From Sinobacterium caligoides (GTDB taxonomy: Bacteria; Pseudomonadota; Gammaproteobacteria; Pseudomonadales; Sinobacteriaceae): DNA of 64,000 nucleotides. Below, one piece after another: positions 1 to 9,465 of the stretch. The DNA lies in contig NZ_RKHR01000004.1 of the NCBI RefSeq assembly GCF_003752585.1, positions 372,001 to 436,000 on the forward strand, in the 5' to 3' direction. Numbering within the stretch: position 1 is the stretch's first letter; each line of letters starts with the position of its first letter. The position numbers and the translations under genes are program-made. The notes below the pieces were generated by a model. That model made no database searches, was not told the origin of the DNA, and was given only the letters and a program-made list of their open reading frames with translations.

Positions 1-291
1 ATCTTTACTACGTAAATGTTTGTCGCGTTCAGCATGATTGGTGTCGATACTTGTAGTATCAATAAGCACCCTGACCTTTGATGCTGACAAGTCATTTTCA
101 TCGTAACTAAACTTTCCGGAGAAAGTGTTAAAACGCCCCGTCAACCAACTATAGCCGAGGTGCTTAATCTTAAACTGAATAGAGGCGTGAGCACCCTTCG
201 TATCAATTTTATAATCGTCAGCTAACAGTGCCGGCGATGTCAATAGCAAGCCTGATAGCAGTAATGGCTTTATACTTCTCATGTTCATCAT
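1..291 (-). CDS. yceI: YceI family periplasmic protein, 3' part cut by window edge
   Basis: The frame is open from position 291 to the window start, so only the N-terminal 97 residues are visible. It begins with a cleavable signal peptide (hydrophobic stretch PLLLSGLLLTSPALLADD), followed by the YceI opening: D-Y-K-I-D, then A-S-I-Q-F-K-I-K-H-L-G and G-R-F-N-T-F-S-G. YceI proteins are lipocalin-like periplasmic proteins that bind polyisoprenoid chains. Three in-frame ATGs sit at 291, 288 and 282; the choice hardly changes the signal peptide. The cytochrome b561 gene ends 20 bases upstream on the same strand, the yceJ-yceI order known from E. coli, so the two are probably cotranscribed. Family assignment is firm; the C-terminus cannot be judged. 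Confidence 0.9.
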   Translation of the reverse strand, partial: MMNMRSIKPLLLSGLLLTSPALLADDYKIDTKGAHASIQFKIKHLGYSWLTGRFNTFSGKFSYDENDLSASKVRVLIDTTSIDTNHAERDKHLRSKD

Positions 292-311
292 TAACAAACC
301 TCTCAAGGTAA

Positions 312-878
312 TCATTCTCTATTATGTTTATTCGTTAGTCTCAGCATCCGTGACAAAGTTCCATCTTTGTTGATAAATTGGTGCTTCAAAGCCGCCATAC
401 TATGCAACAGCACCAAAAACATCAACGAGCAAGCGCTATACCAATGCACTGCACCCGCAACATCCTCCTGACCCGGTAATTGCTGTAATGTCGCAGGGAC
501 TTCTAGCCAACCAAAGACACTAATCGACCGGCCATCTGCTGTAGAGATCAGATAACCGCTGATTACAATCACCAATAACAGCACGTAAAGCAGAAAATGT
601 ACCAGCCTCGCTGCCAACAGCTCCCAGCGAGGCTGCGACACCATGGCCAAAGGCACGGGATCCTGCCAGCGCCAAAGCAAACGTAATAACAGCAGCAAAA
701 ACACCAGTAAGCCAACGCTTTTATGTATAAACGGTGCCTGCTGGTACCAACTGTCATAATAAGTTAAATCTGTCATCCACCAACCCAACGCAAACAAAGC
801 GAAGACGATAATAGCCACAGACCAATGCATGAATATACTCACAGCCCCCCACCGCTCACTGGTGTTTTTCCACCCCAT
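312..878 (-). CDS. yceJ: Cytochrome b561 family protein (YceJ/CybB type)
   Basis: A 188-residue inner-membrane di-heme cytochrome b with four predicted membrane helices. Candidate heme-ligand histidines lie in M-H-W-S-V-A near residue 18, I-H-K-S-V-G near 52, and in the third and fourth helices (V-H-F-L-L-Y, V-H-W-Y-S-A, L-L-H-S). Members of this family pass electrons between quinones and periplasmic acceptors. The gene directly precedes yceI, with 20 bases between them, the arrangement seen in E. coli. The start ATG at 878 gives the usual N-terminus running straight into the first helix. The precise electron partner is unknown. Confidence 0.9.
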   Translation of the reverse strand: MGWKNTSERWGAVSIFMHWSVAIIVFALFALGWWMTDLTYYDSWYQQAPFIHKSVGLLVFLLLLLRLLWRWQDPVPLAMVSQPRWELLAARLVHFLLYVLLLVIVISGYLISTADGRSISVFGWLEVPATLQQLPGQEDVAGAVHWYSACSLMFLVLLHSMAALKHQFINKDGTLSRMLRLTNKHNRE

Positions 879-1102
879 GGCACCTTCCTCTTGACACGAA
901 TATCGCGATTATAAAAACAACTAACAACACACAGTAATGTTGAGCGATCAAGGCTCGTGACGATTATGCCTTCTCCCCTAGACAAGTGGAAGCAATGCCC
1001 TGAGAAACCAGTACTAAGCAGCTAAAATCTATCAAAAAGACAAAGTATACTGCTCATCAGAATGAACATAAAACCATCAAAAAACATTCTTTAGCATGAA
1101 AA

Positions 1103-1123
1103 AGTTATCGAAAAACGATAACT
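1103..1123. repeat. Perfect inverted repeat upstream of the DUF2975/XRE pair, candidate operator
   Basis: Arms AGTTATCG (1103-1110) and CGATAACT (1116-1123) flank an AAAAA spacer. The site lies 66 bases ahead of the preferred DUF2975 start, in the divergent region between the cytochrome gene and the DUF2975/XRE pair. Its size and symmetry fit the binding site of a small dimeric HTH protein such as the XRE protein encoded downstream. That link is inference from position. Confidence 0.45.
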
Positions 1124-1188
1124 AATTATTGACTAACAATAGCTTCGCCCCTAATATACCGCCATCAACTTCAACCAGAGAACAGACA

Positions 1189-1737
1189 ATGTCCAACCTT
1201 CAAATTCAAAGTCGGCGGGTTCGCCGCTTCTTCCAATTCCTGCTTATTGCGACTCCTTGCTGTGTCGCCTATTTCTGGTTAACGGTACGCACTCAAGCAG
1301 ACATCTTTAGTGACAGCGGGCTTATTCAGTTTAGTTTCGATATCGCTAACTACACCCAGCTCCCCCTCTCGATGACGACACGTATGCTCGCCTTAGCCGT
1401 CAGCCTATTAATGGCCTGCATACCTTTTTATGCTTTGAGTGTGTTAATTCGGCTATTTCGTAACTATGAAGAGAACAATATATTTTCGCTGCAGAATACC
1501 GATTACTACCGAAAACTAGGCTACAGCTTATTCTTCTGGGTCGGTGGTTCGTTGCTCTATGGTGCTTTAATGTCGGTTATTTTATCTTTCAACAATCCAC
1601 CGGGCGAAAGGGTGCTTAGCATCAGCTTTGTTGGCTTGGATGTCCTCACTATCATACTAGGTCTGTTAGTCTTAATTATTTCTTGGGTGATGAAGGAAGG
1701 GCAGAACATTGCCGATGAAAATAAACAGACAATTTAA
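1189..1737 (+). CDS. DUF2975 domain membrane protein
   Basis: A 182-residue membrane protein with four hydrophobic segments (about residues 15-35, 60-85, 110-135 and 140-165), recognised as DUF2975. These proteins are almost always encoded next to a small Cro/CI-type HTH protein, and here the XRE gene begins six bases after the stop. The frame can be extended upstream to a TTG at 1129, but the ATG at 1189 (M-S-N-L-Q-I-Q) is preferred: the extra 20 residues are polar and there is no ribosome-binding site in front of the TTG. The function of the family is not established; a membrane partner that modulates the regulator is one possibility. Confidence 0.8.
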   Translation: MSNLQIQSRRVRRFFQFLLIATPCCVAYFWLTVRTQADIFSDSGLIQFSFDIANYTQLPLSMTTRMLALAVSLLMACIPFYALSVLIRLFRNYEENNIFSLQNTDYYRKLGYSLFFWVGGSLLYGALMSVILSFNNPPGERVLSISFVGLDVLTIILGLLVLIISWVMKEGQNIADENKQTI

Positions 1738-1743
1738 GGAAGT

Positions 1744-1968
1744 ATGATGAGTATCCATATTAATTTGGACGTGATGATGGCGAAACGAAAACTCCGCCTA
1801 AAAACACTCGCTCAACTCGTTGGTATCACCGAACAAAACCTATCTGTATTGAAAAACGGAAAAGCCAAAGCCGTTCGTTTCTCAACACTGAATAAATTAT
1901 GCATCGCGCTTGAATGCCAACCTGGGGATATTCTTGCCTATAAGGAAGGCCTTGAGAGTGATGACTAA
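1744..1968 (+). CDS. XRE/Cro-CI family HTH regulator (YozG-like)
   Basis: A 74-residue protein made almost entirely of one helix-turn-helix: L-K-T-L-A-Q-L-V-G-I-T-E-Q-N-L-S-V-L-K-N-G-K at about residues 18-39, followed by the usual F-S-T-L-N-K-L-C-I-A-L-E-C-Q-P-G-D-I-L. This is the YozG-type regulator that accompanies DUF2975 proteins. A Shine-Dalgarno AAGGA lies directly before the tandem ATGATG start and just after the DUF2975 stop, so the two genes are translationally linked. It may bind the inverted repeat at 1103-1123. Confidence 0.88.
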   Translation: MMSIHINLDVMMAKRKLRLKTLAQLVGITEQNLSVLKNGKAKAVRFSTLNKLCIALECQPGDILAYKEGLESDD

Positions 1969-2050
1969 TGTTCTTTAAACCACCTTTTACGACGACGCTC
2001 AGCTGCCACTAGGCAGCTGAACGAACATCAACAAAAGTATCTCTTAAACG

Positions 2051-2986
2051 TTATTTTGCCAGAGGGTGTGACTCGGCAGCGAAACTGATATTGATACTTC
2101 CAGGCCCCATATTAACTCCGCCCGTTAGACTGCTCACGCAAGATATCAACGTGACCTGATGCTTTTCACAAGCCTCAACAACGAGTTTATAGCCAGGGTA
2201 GTTTTCTAAAGTCGCGAGTTCTCCTGCCACACTTACCACTACGAAGGGAAACTTCAACCCCTCCTTCACCTGACCTGCCACTGCCTCAAACATTGCTTGC
2301 AGCGCCGCCTCATGACCACGCTTCTTTGCGACAGGGAAAGTCTCATCGTTGCGACAGCACAACACCGGATGAATATCGAGCATCTTACCCGCGAGAGCAG
2401 CCCCCAGACTCACACTCTTCTCTCCCTTTTCTAGGGCGCGAGCACGAATATAGTAAATGTCCGAGGGCACCAAATAAGCGGTAATGTACTGTTTAAAGTC
2501 CTCAACATTCTTTCTCAGCTCCGACTTACTCAAACCCTTTTTAAGAAGTTCAACGGCATACACTGCCAGCAATCCCTGCCCTGTAAACATATTAGCGCTA
2601 TTGACCACCCGCATCGCAAAATGCCCTGGTCGCTCTAGGTGATTGTGATATTCATTCATCACACGTCGAGCCGCATCATTCATAAAGTCATAAATAGGGC
2701 TACGCAATCTAGTCACGGAAATACACAGTGCAAATTCGTGGCTGTTGACGAGCTTATCCAGAACATAATCCGATGTTTGCTCGCTACTAAATGGCGTTGA
2801 AGCCGCCTTTCGCTCACGTGACAGCAGGCCTTGGCTATAAAAATAAGCTAAGCTTTCCGGGTCTTTTTCATCAAGATAGTCTTTATCATCAATCCTAATC
2901 GTAATAGGAAGGATGTGGATATTATTGCTTTCAATATAATCAAGTGGCAAATCACAACTAGCATCAACAAGTAGAGCGGTAGACAT
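2051..2986 (-). CDS. DegV family fatty-acid-binding protein
   Basis: A 311-residue EDD-fold protein. The N-terminus V-D-A-S-C-D-L-P and the following I-H-I-L-P-I-T-I-R match DegV proteins, as does the C-terminal S-L-T-G-G-V-N-M-G-P-G-S. Family members bind a single fatty acid; in Firmicutes FakB presents it to the kinase FakA. No FakA partner (DAK domain) is visible here, so this may be a stand-alone fatty-acid carrier. The gene stands alone, with gaps on both sides. Assignment is from N- and C-terminal motifs. Confidence 0.8.
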   Translation of the reverse strand: MSTALLVDASCDLPLDYIESNNIHILPITIRIDDKDYLDEKDPESLAYFYSQGLLSRERKAASTPFSSEQTSDYVLDKLVNSHEFALCISVTRLRSPIYDFMNDAARRVMNEYHNHLERPGHFAMRVVNSANMFTGQGLLAVYAVELLKKGLSKSELRKNVEDFKQYITAYLVPSDIYYIRARALEKGEKSVSLGAALAGKMLDIHPVLCCRNDETFPVAKKRGHEAALQAMFEAVAGQVKEGLKFPFVVVSVAGELATLENYPGYKLVVEACEKHQVTLISCVSSLTGGVNMGPGSINISFAAESHPLAK

Positions 2987-3497
2987 GGCGCAACCCTTAG
3001 ATCCGTTTTTTTTGTTATGTCGACATCATCGTTCTAAAACGATATACCTAATGCAATACAACAAGTTTTACACCGAAGTCCGTCACAAAACAACAATTAT
3101 TAAACAAAAAAGACAGTCTAAAAACCCTCTTGAAAGTATCCTACGTACGAAAAACTCACCCATAAGTGACATAAGTTATTCAGCTTTGGGGGTTTATTGT
3201 CTCAACAGTGATTTTCAAGAAGCCCCTCAACTTGTGAAATTTTTTTATGCGGCTGAGAAAGATATTCCTCCTGCTACAAAGAGTGGCTGAGACTAAAACA
3301 CACAAATCACAACATCGACTGATTGAAAAACGATCAAATTTAATCGGCTAACGGCTATTCCCTGCCTTATGAGACAACGCTAGAAAAGAGTTTATTCGAT
3401 CACTATCGATCAACATTTCATCACAGACCTCTATGCATTTTTTTATCTCAGTAAGAATAGGTACAATGGGCTGATAACAGACACGGTATCTGCCTCT
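2987..3497. other. Intergenic region without a supported gene
   Basis: About 510 AT-rich bases between degV and the DUF6933 gene. A 101-codon frame on the plus strand (2985-3290) has no ribosome-binding site, no recognisable domain and a lysine/threonine-rich, low-quality composition, so I do not call it. I see no convincing terminator or RNA. Confidence 0.5.
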
Positions 3498-4283
3498 ATG
3501 CTCATTTTTAACTGCACAAAAGCTGCCTGCGACTTCTTTAGCAAGACCACCGCCGGCACTCAATTTAGCCCCGTCATTGCCCCGCCCAATCCGAGAATTG
3601 AGCAGGACATCCATAACGTTGTCGATGAACAGGGGAATACACCACGCCTATCACAATGGCTCGTTCACGCCATTATTGTCGACCGTAAATACTGTCTCAT
3701 CGCTATGGAAGTCAATACACGTTTTAGCATGACATTCAGCGACTTGATACGAGGGGATAGCGAAACGTTCGTCAACCTGTTTACCGAAAGGCTACTCAAT
3801 AATATGTATTGGCTGGGAGAACAACTGGGCATTTTCGATCCCGCCTTCTTCCCCATCATGACCGATAGCTTCCTTTCAGAACACGATGGCATTGCCTTTT
3901 TTAAGCGCTCCGACCGTAGCGTACAAGGGCATATTAATGACGTCCTACGCTATTTCCGTGAACAATCCGAAGAGATCGGCCTGCTACCGAATGATCACGA
4001 GCAGGCAATGGCCTTCGACGAGATGGTTAATCAGATCCAGCGCAGTAGTAAGGCCAGCACGCAATATTTCTTCCCTGAAGTCGGCATGCTGGGGCAATGG
4101 ATGCAAGAATACTGTGATGGTAACGCCGAAGACCTCAACATCATCCGTGACAGCTTTCGACAACTGCGTAGTGAGCAGGTATTTGCAGACAACGCTCCTT
4201 CCTGCATTGACGACTCGCAGGCACTGCCTCCCCCCGACAACGTTGTATCGCTGTGCGAGTTCCGCAAAAAACAACAAAAGTAA
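3498..4283 (+). CDS. DUF6933 domain protein, function unknown
   Basis: A 261-residue soluble protein that opens M-L-I-F-N-C-T-K-A-A and contains V-D-R-K-Y-C-L-I-A-M-E-V-N-T-R-F-S-M at about residues 57-74. Both features are typical of the DUF6933 family as I remember it. The N-terminal 150 residues hold the domain; the rest is helical and charged, ending in a lysine-rich tail. There is no signal peptide or membrane segment. It stands alone and converges with groEL. No biochemical role is known to me, and the family call is from memory of the motif. Confidence 0.65.
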   Translation: MLIFNCTKAACDFFSKTTAGTQFSPVIAPPNPRIEQDIHNVVDEQGNTPRLSQWLVHAIIVDRKYCLIAMEVNTRFSMTFSDLIRGDSETFVNLFTERLLNNMYWLGEQLGIFDPAFFPIMTDSFLSEHDGIAFFKRSDRSVQGHINDVLRYFREQSEEIGLLPNDHEQAMAFDEMVNQIQRSSKASTQYFFPEVGMLGQWMQEYCDGNAEDLNIIRDSFRQLRSEQVFADNAPSCIDDSQALPPPDNVVSLCEFRKKQQK

Positions 4284-4336
4284 TTCTGAAGCCCCTCTCT
4301 ACGAAGCGCTTATCCTGGCAAGCTCACACCAGCGCC

Positions 4337-4381
4337 CCAACAATATCAATGCCAACAATATCAATGCCAACAATATCAAAG
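4337..4381. repeat. Three tandem 15-bp repeats
   Basis: Three adjacent copies of CCAACAATATCAATG, the last with one base changed (AAG instead of ATG). They lie between the DUF6933 stop and the groEL terminator. They look like a small variable-number repeat; no function is evident. Confidence 0.85.
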
Positions 4382-4390
4382 CACCAAAAC

Positions 4391-4414
4391 AAAAAACCCC
4401 GCACTAGGCGGGGT
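4391..4414 (-). terminator. Intrinsic terminator of groES-groEL
   Basis: The stem ACCCCGC (4396-4402) pairs with GCGGGGT (4408-4414) around a five-base loop. Read on the minus strand it is followed by a run of six T, then GTTTT. It sits 34 bases past the groEL stop. On the plus strand the T tract is poorer, so it mainly serves groEL. Confidence 0.85.
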
Positions 4415-4447
4415 CTTTCTAACAAGCTAGATTAGCGCAGAGGCTGA

Positions 4448-6115
<1,668 letters not shown>

Positions 6116-6192
6116 TCAATAATTAATCTGTGGATGCGAGCAATAAAATGGCACCGTTAGTTGTGCTACTGCTCGCAGATGAGTCGGTTGTA

Positions 6193-6483
6193 TTAAGCTT
6201 CAATTACCGCGAAGATCTCGCTCTCGCTCATAATGATCAGCTCCTCACCCTCGATAGTGATGGCGTTGCCAGAGTATTGACCAAACACGACGGTATCACC
6301 GACGTTAACAGCCACTGCACGGCTCTCTCCGCTCTCTAGTAACGCACCATTGCCGACGGCGACGACTTCACCTTGATTTGGCTTCTCCTTTGCGGAGCCT
6401 GTCAGCACAATACCACCCGCTGATAGGGTCTCTTCTTCTTTACGGCGAACAACAACACGATCATGTAGTGGACGAAGTTTCAT
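6193..6483 (-). CDS. groES: Co-chaperonin GroES (Hsp10)
   Basis: A 96-residue co-chaperonin beginning [13 protein letters not shown]. The mobile-loop segment around [11 protein letters not shown] is intact. The reading frame extends five codons further to 6498, but the ATG at 6483 gives the universal GroES N-terminus. It caps GroEL rings and is encoded immediately upstream of groEL in the same operon. Confidence 0.97.
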   Translation of the reverse strand: MKLRPLHDRVVVRRKEEETLSAGGIVLTGSAKEKPNQGEVVAVGNGALLESGESRAVAVNVGDTVVFGQYSGNAITIEGEELIIMSESEIFAVIEA

Positions 6484-6592
6484 TGTCGATATCTCCAAAG
6501 ATACTCATATTAAGGCGTCAGTAGCCTTAGGTTTTTACTATTAAATTAATGCCAGGCCTAATTTAAGCCCATACATCCTTATGATGTTTTCT

Positions 6593-6620
6593 ATGTGGGG
6601 GAGCGATGCGGTCATTTCAA
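6593..6620 (-). promoter_or_regulatory. Sigma-32 heat-shock promoter of groES-groEL
   Basis: On the minus strand a TTGAAA -35 element (6615-6620) and a CCCCACAT -10 element (6593-6600) are separated by 14 bases. This agrees closely with the sigma-32 consensus (CTTGAAA, then CCCCATNT). The element is about 110 bases upstream of the groES start, so transcripts carry a leader of roughly 100 bases. Confidence 0.85.
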
Positions 6621-6675
6621 CGTTTAATCGGCAAAAAACTGCAAATTTCTGAAAAAAAATCATCACAACCGCAAG

Positions 6676-7173
6676 CTAGTCTTCTCGCTTATACTCTCCC
6701 TCGATCACATCTTTGTCGTCAACTCCGCGATGCCCGGCTCTATTCCTGTCGCCACCGGGGGTTCCAAAGGGGTTTGCCTCTCCCCCTACATGCATACTGC
6801 TGACATGAACCTTACCTCCGGCAGCCACCAAACGCTTGGCGATCAAACTAATGAGGGGCCGACGAATACCGGGGATCAGGCAACAGAAGCCGATCGTATC
6901 GGTGACAAAACCTGGTGTAAGTAGTAGTGCACCGCCAACCGCGATCGCAATACCCTCGGCCATTTCCTTCGCCGGAATCTGCCCTGTCTGCATCTTCTGA
7001 TTAGCACGAAATAGCGTTGACAAGCCCTCTTTACGCAATAACCAAGAGCCAATAACCGCGGTCAATAACACCAAGCCAATGGTTGGCAAGGCCCCTATCA
7101 CGCCGCTGACCTGAAATAACAGGTACATCTCAACAATAGGAACCACAATAAACATCATAAATAAAAAGCGCAT
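6676..7173 (-). CDS. fxsA: FxsA family membrane protein
   Basis: A 165-residue inner-membrane protein with hydrophobic segments near residues 3-20, 27-47 and 70-95 and a long polar cytoplasmic tail. The motif M-Y-L-L-F-Q-V-S and the segment G-L-S-T-L-F-R-A are typical of FxsA. FxsA was named for suppression of F-exclusion of phage T7 in E. coli, where its gene also neighbours groES. It is codirectional with groES but has its own position upstream of the heat-shock promoter. Confidence 0.88.
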   Translation of the reverse strand: MRFLFMMFIVVPIVEMYLLFQVSGVIGALPTIGLVLLTAVIGSWLLRKEGLSTLFRANQKMQTGQIPAKEMAEGIAIAVGGALLLTPGFVTDTIGFCCLIPGIRRPLISLIAKRLVAAGGKVHVSSMHVGGEANPFGTPGGDRNRAGHRGVDDKDVIEGEYKRED

Positions 7174-7506
7174 CCAATACCTCGTAGCAGGCTTCTAGTA
7201 AATAGTGGTCAGCATCATGCGCCAAACTGCTGAGTCACGCGATACCGATAGTAGTGACAATATGGTGGTGAGCGGCAATAAATTCAAGTAGTGGTCATGT
7301 ATGGCCCCGCTCAACTGGCTAAAACAGTGATTAATAACGAGATCGACCAACGATTTTGCTCTAAATGGCCGATAACATTATTACTATCATGTCTTGCTTT
7401 GGCTTTGCCTTTTATCGTCAAATACGGCAAAATTCACAGCCTTTAACTGCTAAATTCCGCTTTCTTCTCTCAAAAGCGACTACTAACAAAAAGACAAGGC
7501 AACAGT
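7174..7506. other. Divergent intergenic region fxsA/SDR
   Basis: About 330 bases separating the minus-strand fxsA from the plus-strand oxidoreductase. It should contain both promoters, but I could not pick out clear -35/-10 pairs or operators. No gene is supported here. Confidence 0.4.
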
Positions 7507-8268
7507 ATGAACCTTCAAGACAAAGTCATTGCGATTACCGGCGGCGGACAGGGCCTAGGCCGTTCTATGGCTGTCAGCCTCGCGGGCAAAGGCGCCAAAC
7601 TCGCCCTCATCGACCTCAACCAAGAGCGGATCGACGAGACCATTGCATTGTGTCAAGAAGCTGGTGGCGACGCACAGGGCTTTATCGCCAACATCGCCGA
7701 CGAAGATGCCGTCATTCAAGCTTTTGATAATATTGTCAAACAAATGGGCAATCTGCATGGCCTAATCAATAACGCGGGCATCCTACGCGATGGTCTGATG
7801 GTGAAAGCAAAGAACGGCGAAGTCAGCAAGCGCATGAGCCTCGCAGAATGGCAGGCTGTCATCGATGTCAACCTGACCGGCGTCTTCCTCTGTGGCCGAG
7901 AAGCCGCTACCAAGATGATTGAGCTCGGCACCAAGGGCTGCATCATCAATATTTCCAGTGTCTCTAAGGCCGGCAACCTCGGCCAAACCAACTACTCTGC
8001 CGCCAAAGCCGGTGTCGCCGCCATGGCCGTCACATGGGCGAAAGAACTATCACGCTACGGTATTCGTGCCGCCGCCATCGCGCCGGGCTTCATCGCCACT
8101 GAGATGGTCGCATCCATGAAGCCTGAGGCGCTCGAAAAGATGGCCTCGATGATCCCTATGGGGCGTCTAGGCGAACCGGCAGAAATCGGCCTAACCGCCG
8201 CCTATATTCTAGAAAACGATTACTTCACAGGTCGCGTCATCGAGATGGATGGCGGCATTCGCATCTAA
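7507..8268 (+). CDS. SDR family NAD(P)-dependent oxidoreductase (FabG-like)
   Basis: A 253-residue classical short-chain dehydrogenase. The Rossmann motif T-G-G-G-Q-G-L-G lies at residues 11-18, N-N-A-G near 88-91, the catalytic serine in N-I-S-S-V-S and the Y-S-A-A-K pair near 158-162. The C-terminus [12 protein letters not shown] and D-G-G-I-R-I are FabG-like. The substrate cannot be told from sequence. The gene is not next to other fatty-acid genes, so it is more likely an alternative reductase than the essential FabG. A strong terminator follows at 8291. Confidence 0.9.
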   Translation: MNLQDKVIAITGGGQGLGRSMAVSLAGKGAKLALIDLNQERIDETIALCQEAGGDAQGFIANIADEDAVIQAFDNIVKQMGNLHGLINNAGILRDGLMVKAKNGEVSKRMSLAEWQAVIDVNLTGVFLCGREAATKMIELGTKGCIINISSVSKAGNLGQTNYSAAKAGVAAMAVTWAKELSRYGIRAAAIAPGFIATEMVASMKPEALEKMASMIPMGRLGEPAEIGLTAAYILENDYFTGRVIEMDGGIRI

Positions 8269-8290
8269 ACTCTATGCATCTGACGACAAA

Positions 8291-8325
8291 AAGCCCTGGC
8301 AATCGTCGATTGCCAGGGCTTTTTT
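8291..8325 (+). terminator. Intrinsic terminator, possibly bidirectional
   Basis: A 14-bp perfect stem (8291-8304 with 8308-8321) around a three-base loop is followed by T6. It lies 22 bases after the SDR stop. An A-rich flank on the other side could let it also serve the convergent DUF481 gene. Confidence 0.92.
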
Positions 8326-8367
8326 ATCGCGTTATCAAAGCCAACATCGAAGCCTAAAAGGAATTGG

Positions 8368-9399
8368 CTACCAACCGTAATCGACACCCAACAACCATAT
8401 CCGGTCACCGGCCTCCTTGGTCGCAGGCGGTTGGCCGTCATAATCAAGCTGCAGGCTAACGAAGGCGCTCAACCTGTCGCTAATCGGGTAGCTGACACCA
8501 CCGTATGCCGACACTTCCCAATCTGAACTATCGAGCATAGAAACAAAGTACTCGTGCTTATAGAACAGATCCGGTCCCTTATCTCGCCCCTGAAGGTACC
8601 AGTGATAATTGGTCGCCCAGCGAAACGCTGGCCGATTACGGTCCTCCTCCGCAATATGGTAGGTTTCACGTAGATAGTTAATACCCGCTTCCATCGACAG
8701 CTCGACAAACTCAGTCTCCCAGAACTGATAACCAAAACCCACACCGGCAACATAACGCGATTCAATATCTTTAAAGTCATCACTCGAGACACTGGTATTC
8801 GCGGAGAGGAACCACACCGGGGTCAGAAACTTATTGTACTGATAGCTCAATAGCTGACGCTTATCGGTCTGCTCTTCATCATCGGTTTCAATGCGGTATT
8901 CACCACTAATAATATGCCGAGTATCGACGAGACGAATACTCTCTTCGGCACTTACGTTAACATCGAGCTCTTCCTTGTTGCCATGCGAGCTCTCCGCCGA
9001 CAAACGAATAAAGCCAGTATAACTGGTCGGGACCGGCTGTGGTGGCCCGTCCACTGCCGCCGCCGTCGCCTCCTCAATATCCGCAAACGCTAATACGGTC
9101 AGCGTATATTGGCTACACTGTAGCCATTGCCTCGAGTCTTCGTAGAAAGGGCGACAGCCATACAGTCGCGGGGAGTCCGTAATATCAACGTCAAAGCGCT
9201 CTTCACTACTCACCGCCTTTACGTTGGTCAAGTCGATACTTAACTCACCAAAACTCTCACTGGACCACGATAGAGAATCACCCAGCACAGCCGTCATCTT
9301 GCCGCTGATGCGGTCGCCATTTTTCATCCACAACGTATCTGCCATCACCAAGGAAGGTAACAATAGTAGTAATAGAATATATTGCTGCCAGCGCACCAC
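8368..9399 (-). CDS. DUF481 outer-membrane beta-barrel protein
   Basis: A 343-residue exported protein. The start is a GTG at 9399 with GAGG upstream. Residues 4-20 form a signal peptide ending at V-M-A-D. The segment W-M-K-N-G-D-R-I-S-G-K-M is the usual entry to DUF481 proteins, and the C-terminal half alternates aromatic and polar residues like beta strands, ending in a tryptophan (L-G-V-D-Y-G-W), as expected for outer-membrane proteins. DUF481 members such as YdiY are induced by salt or acid in some species. The role is otherwise unknown. Confidence 0.78.
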   Translation of the reverse strand: MVRWQQYILLLLLLPSLVMADTLWMKNGDRISGKMTAVLGDSLSWSSESFGELSIDLTNVKAVSSEERFDVDITDSPRLYGCRPFYEDSRQWLQCSQYTLTVLAFADIEEATAAAVDGPPQPVPTSYTGFIRLSAESSHGNKEELDVNVSAEESIRLVDTRHIISGEYRIETDDEEQTDKRQLLSYQYNKFLTPVWFLSANTSVSSDDFKDIESRYVAGVGFGYQFWETEFVELSMEAGINYLRETYHIAEEDRNRPAFRWATNYHWYLQGRDKGPDLFYKHEYFVSMLDSSDWEVSAYGGVSYPISDRLSAFVSLQLDYDGQPPATKEAGDRIWLLGVDYGW

Positions 9400-9465
9400 C
9401 TAACCTCGCGTTGTGGCGGAGAAGATACCCGCATATAACATTATCAGCACAACCCCAACATCAAC

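Noticed and set aside
2985-3290. 101-codon plus-strand frame upstream of degV
   Set aside because: No ribosome-binding site, no domain, composition typical of AT-rich noncoding DNA.
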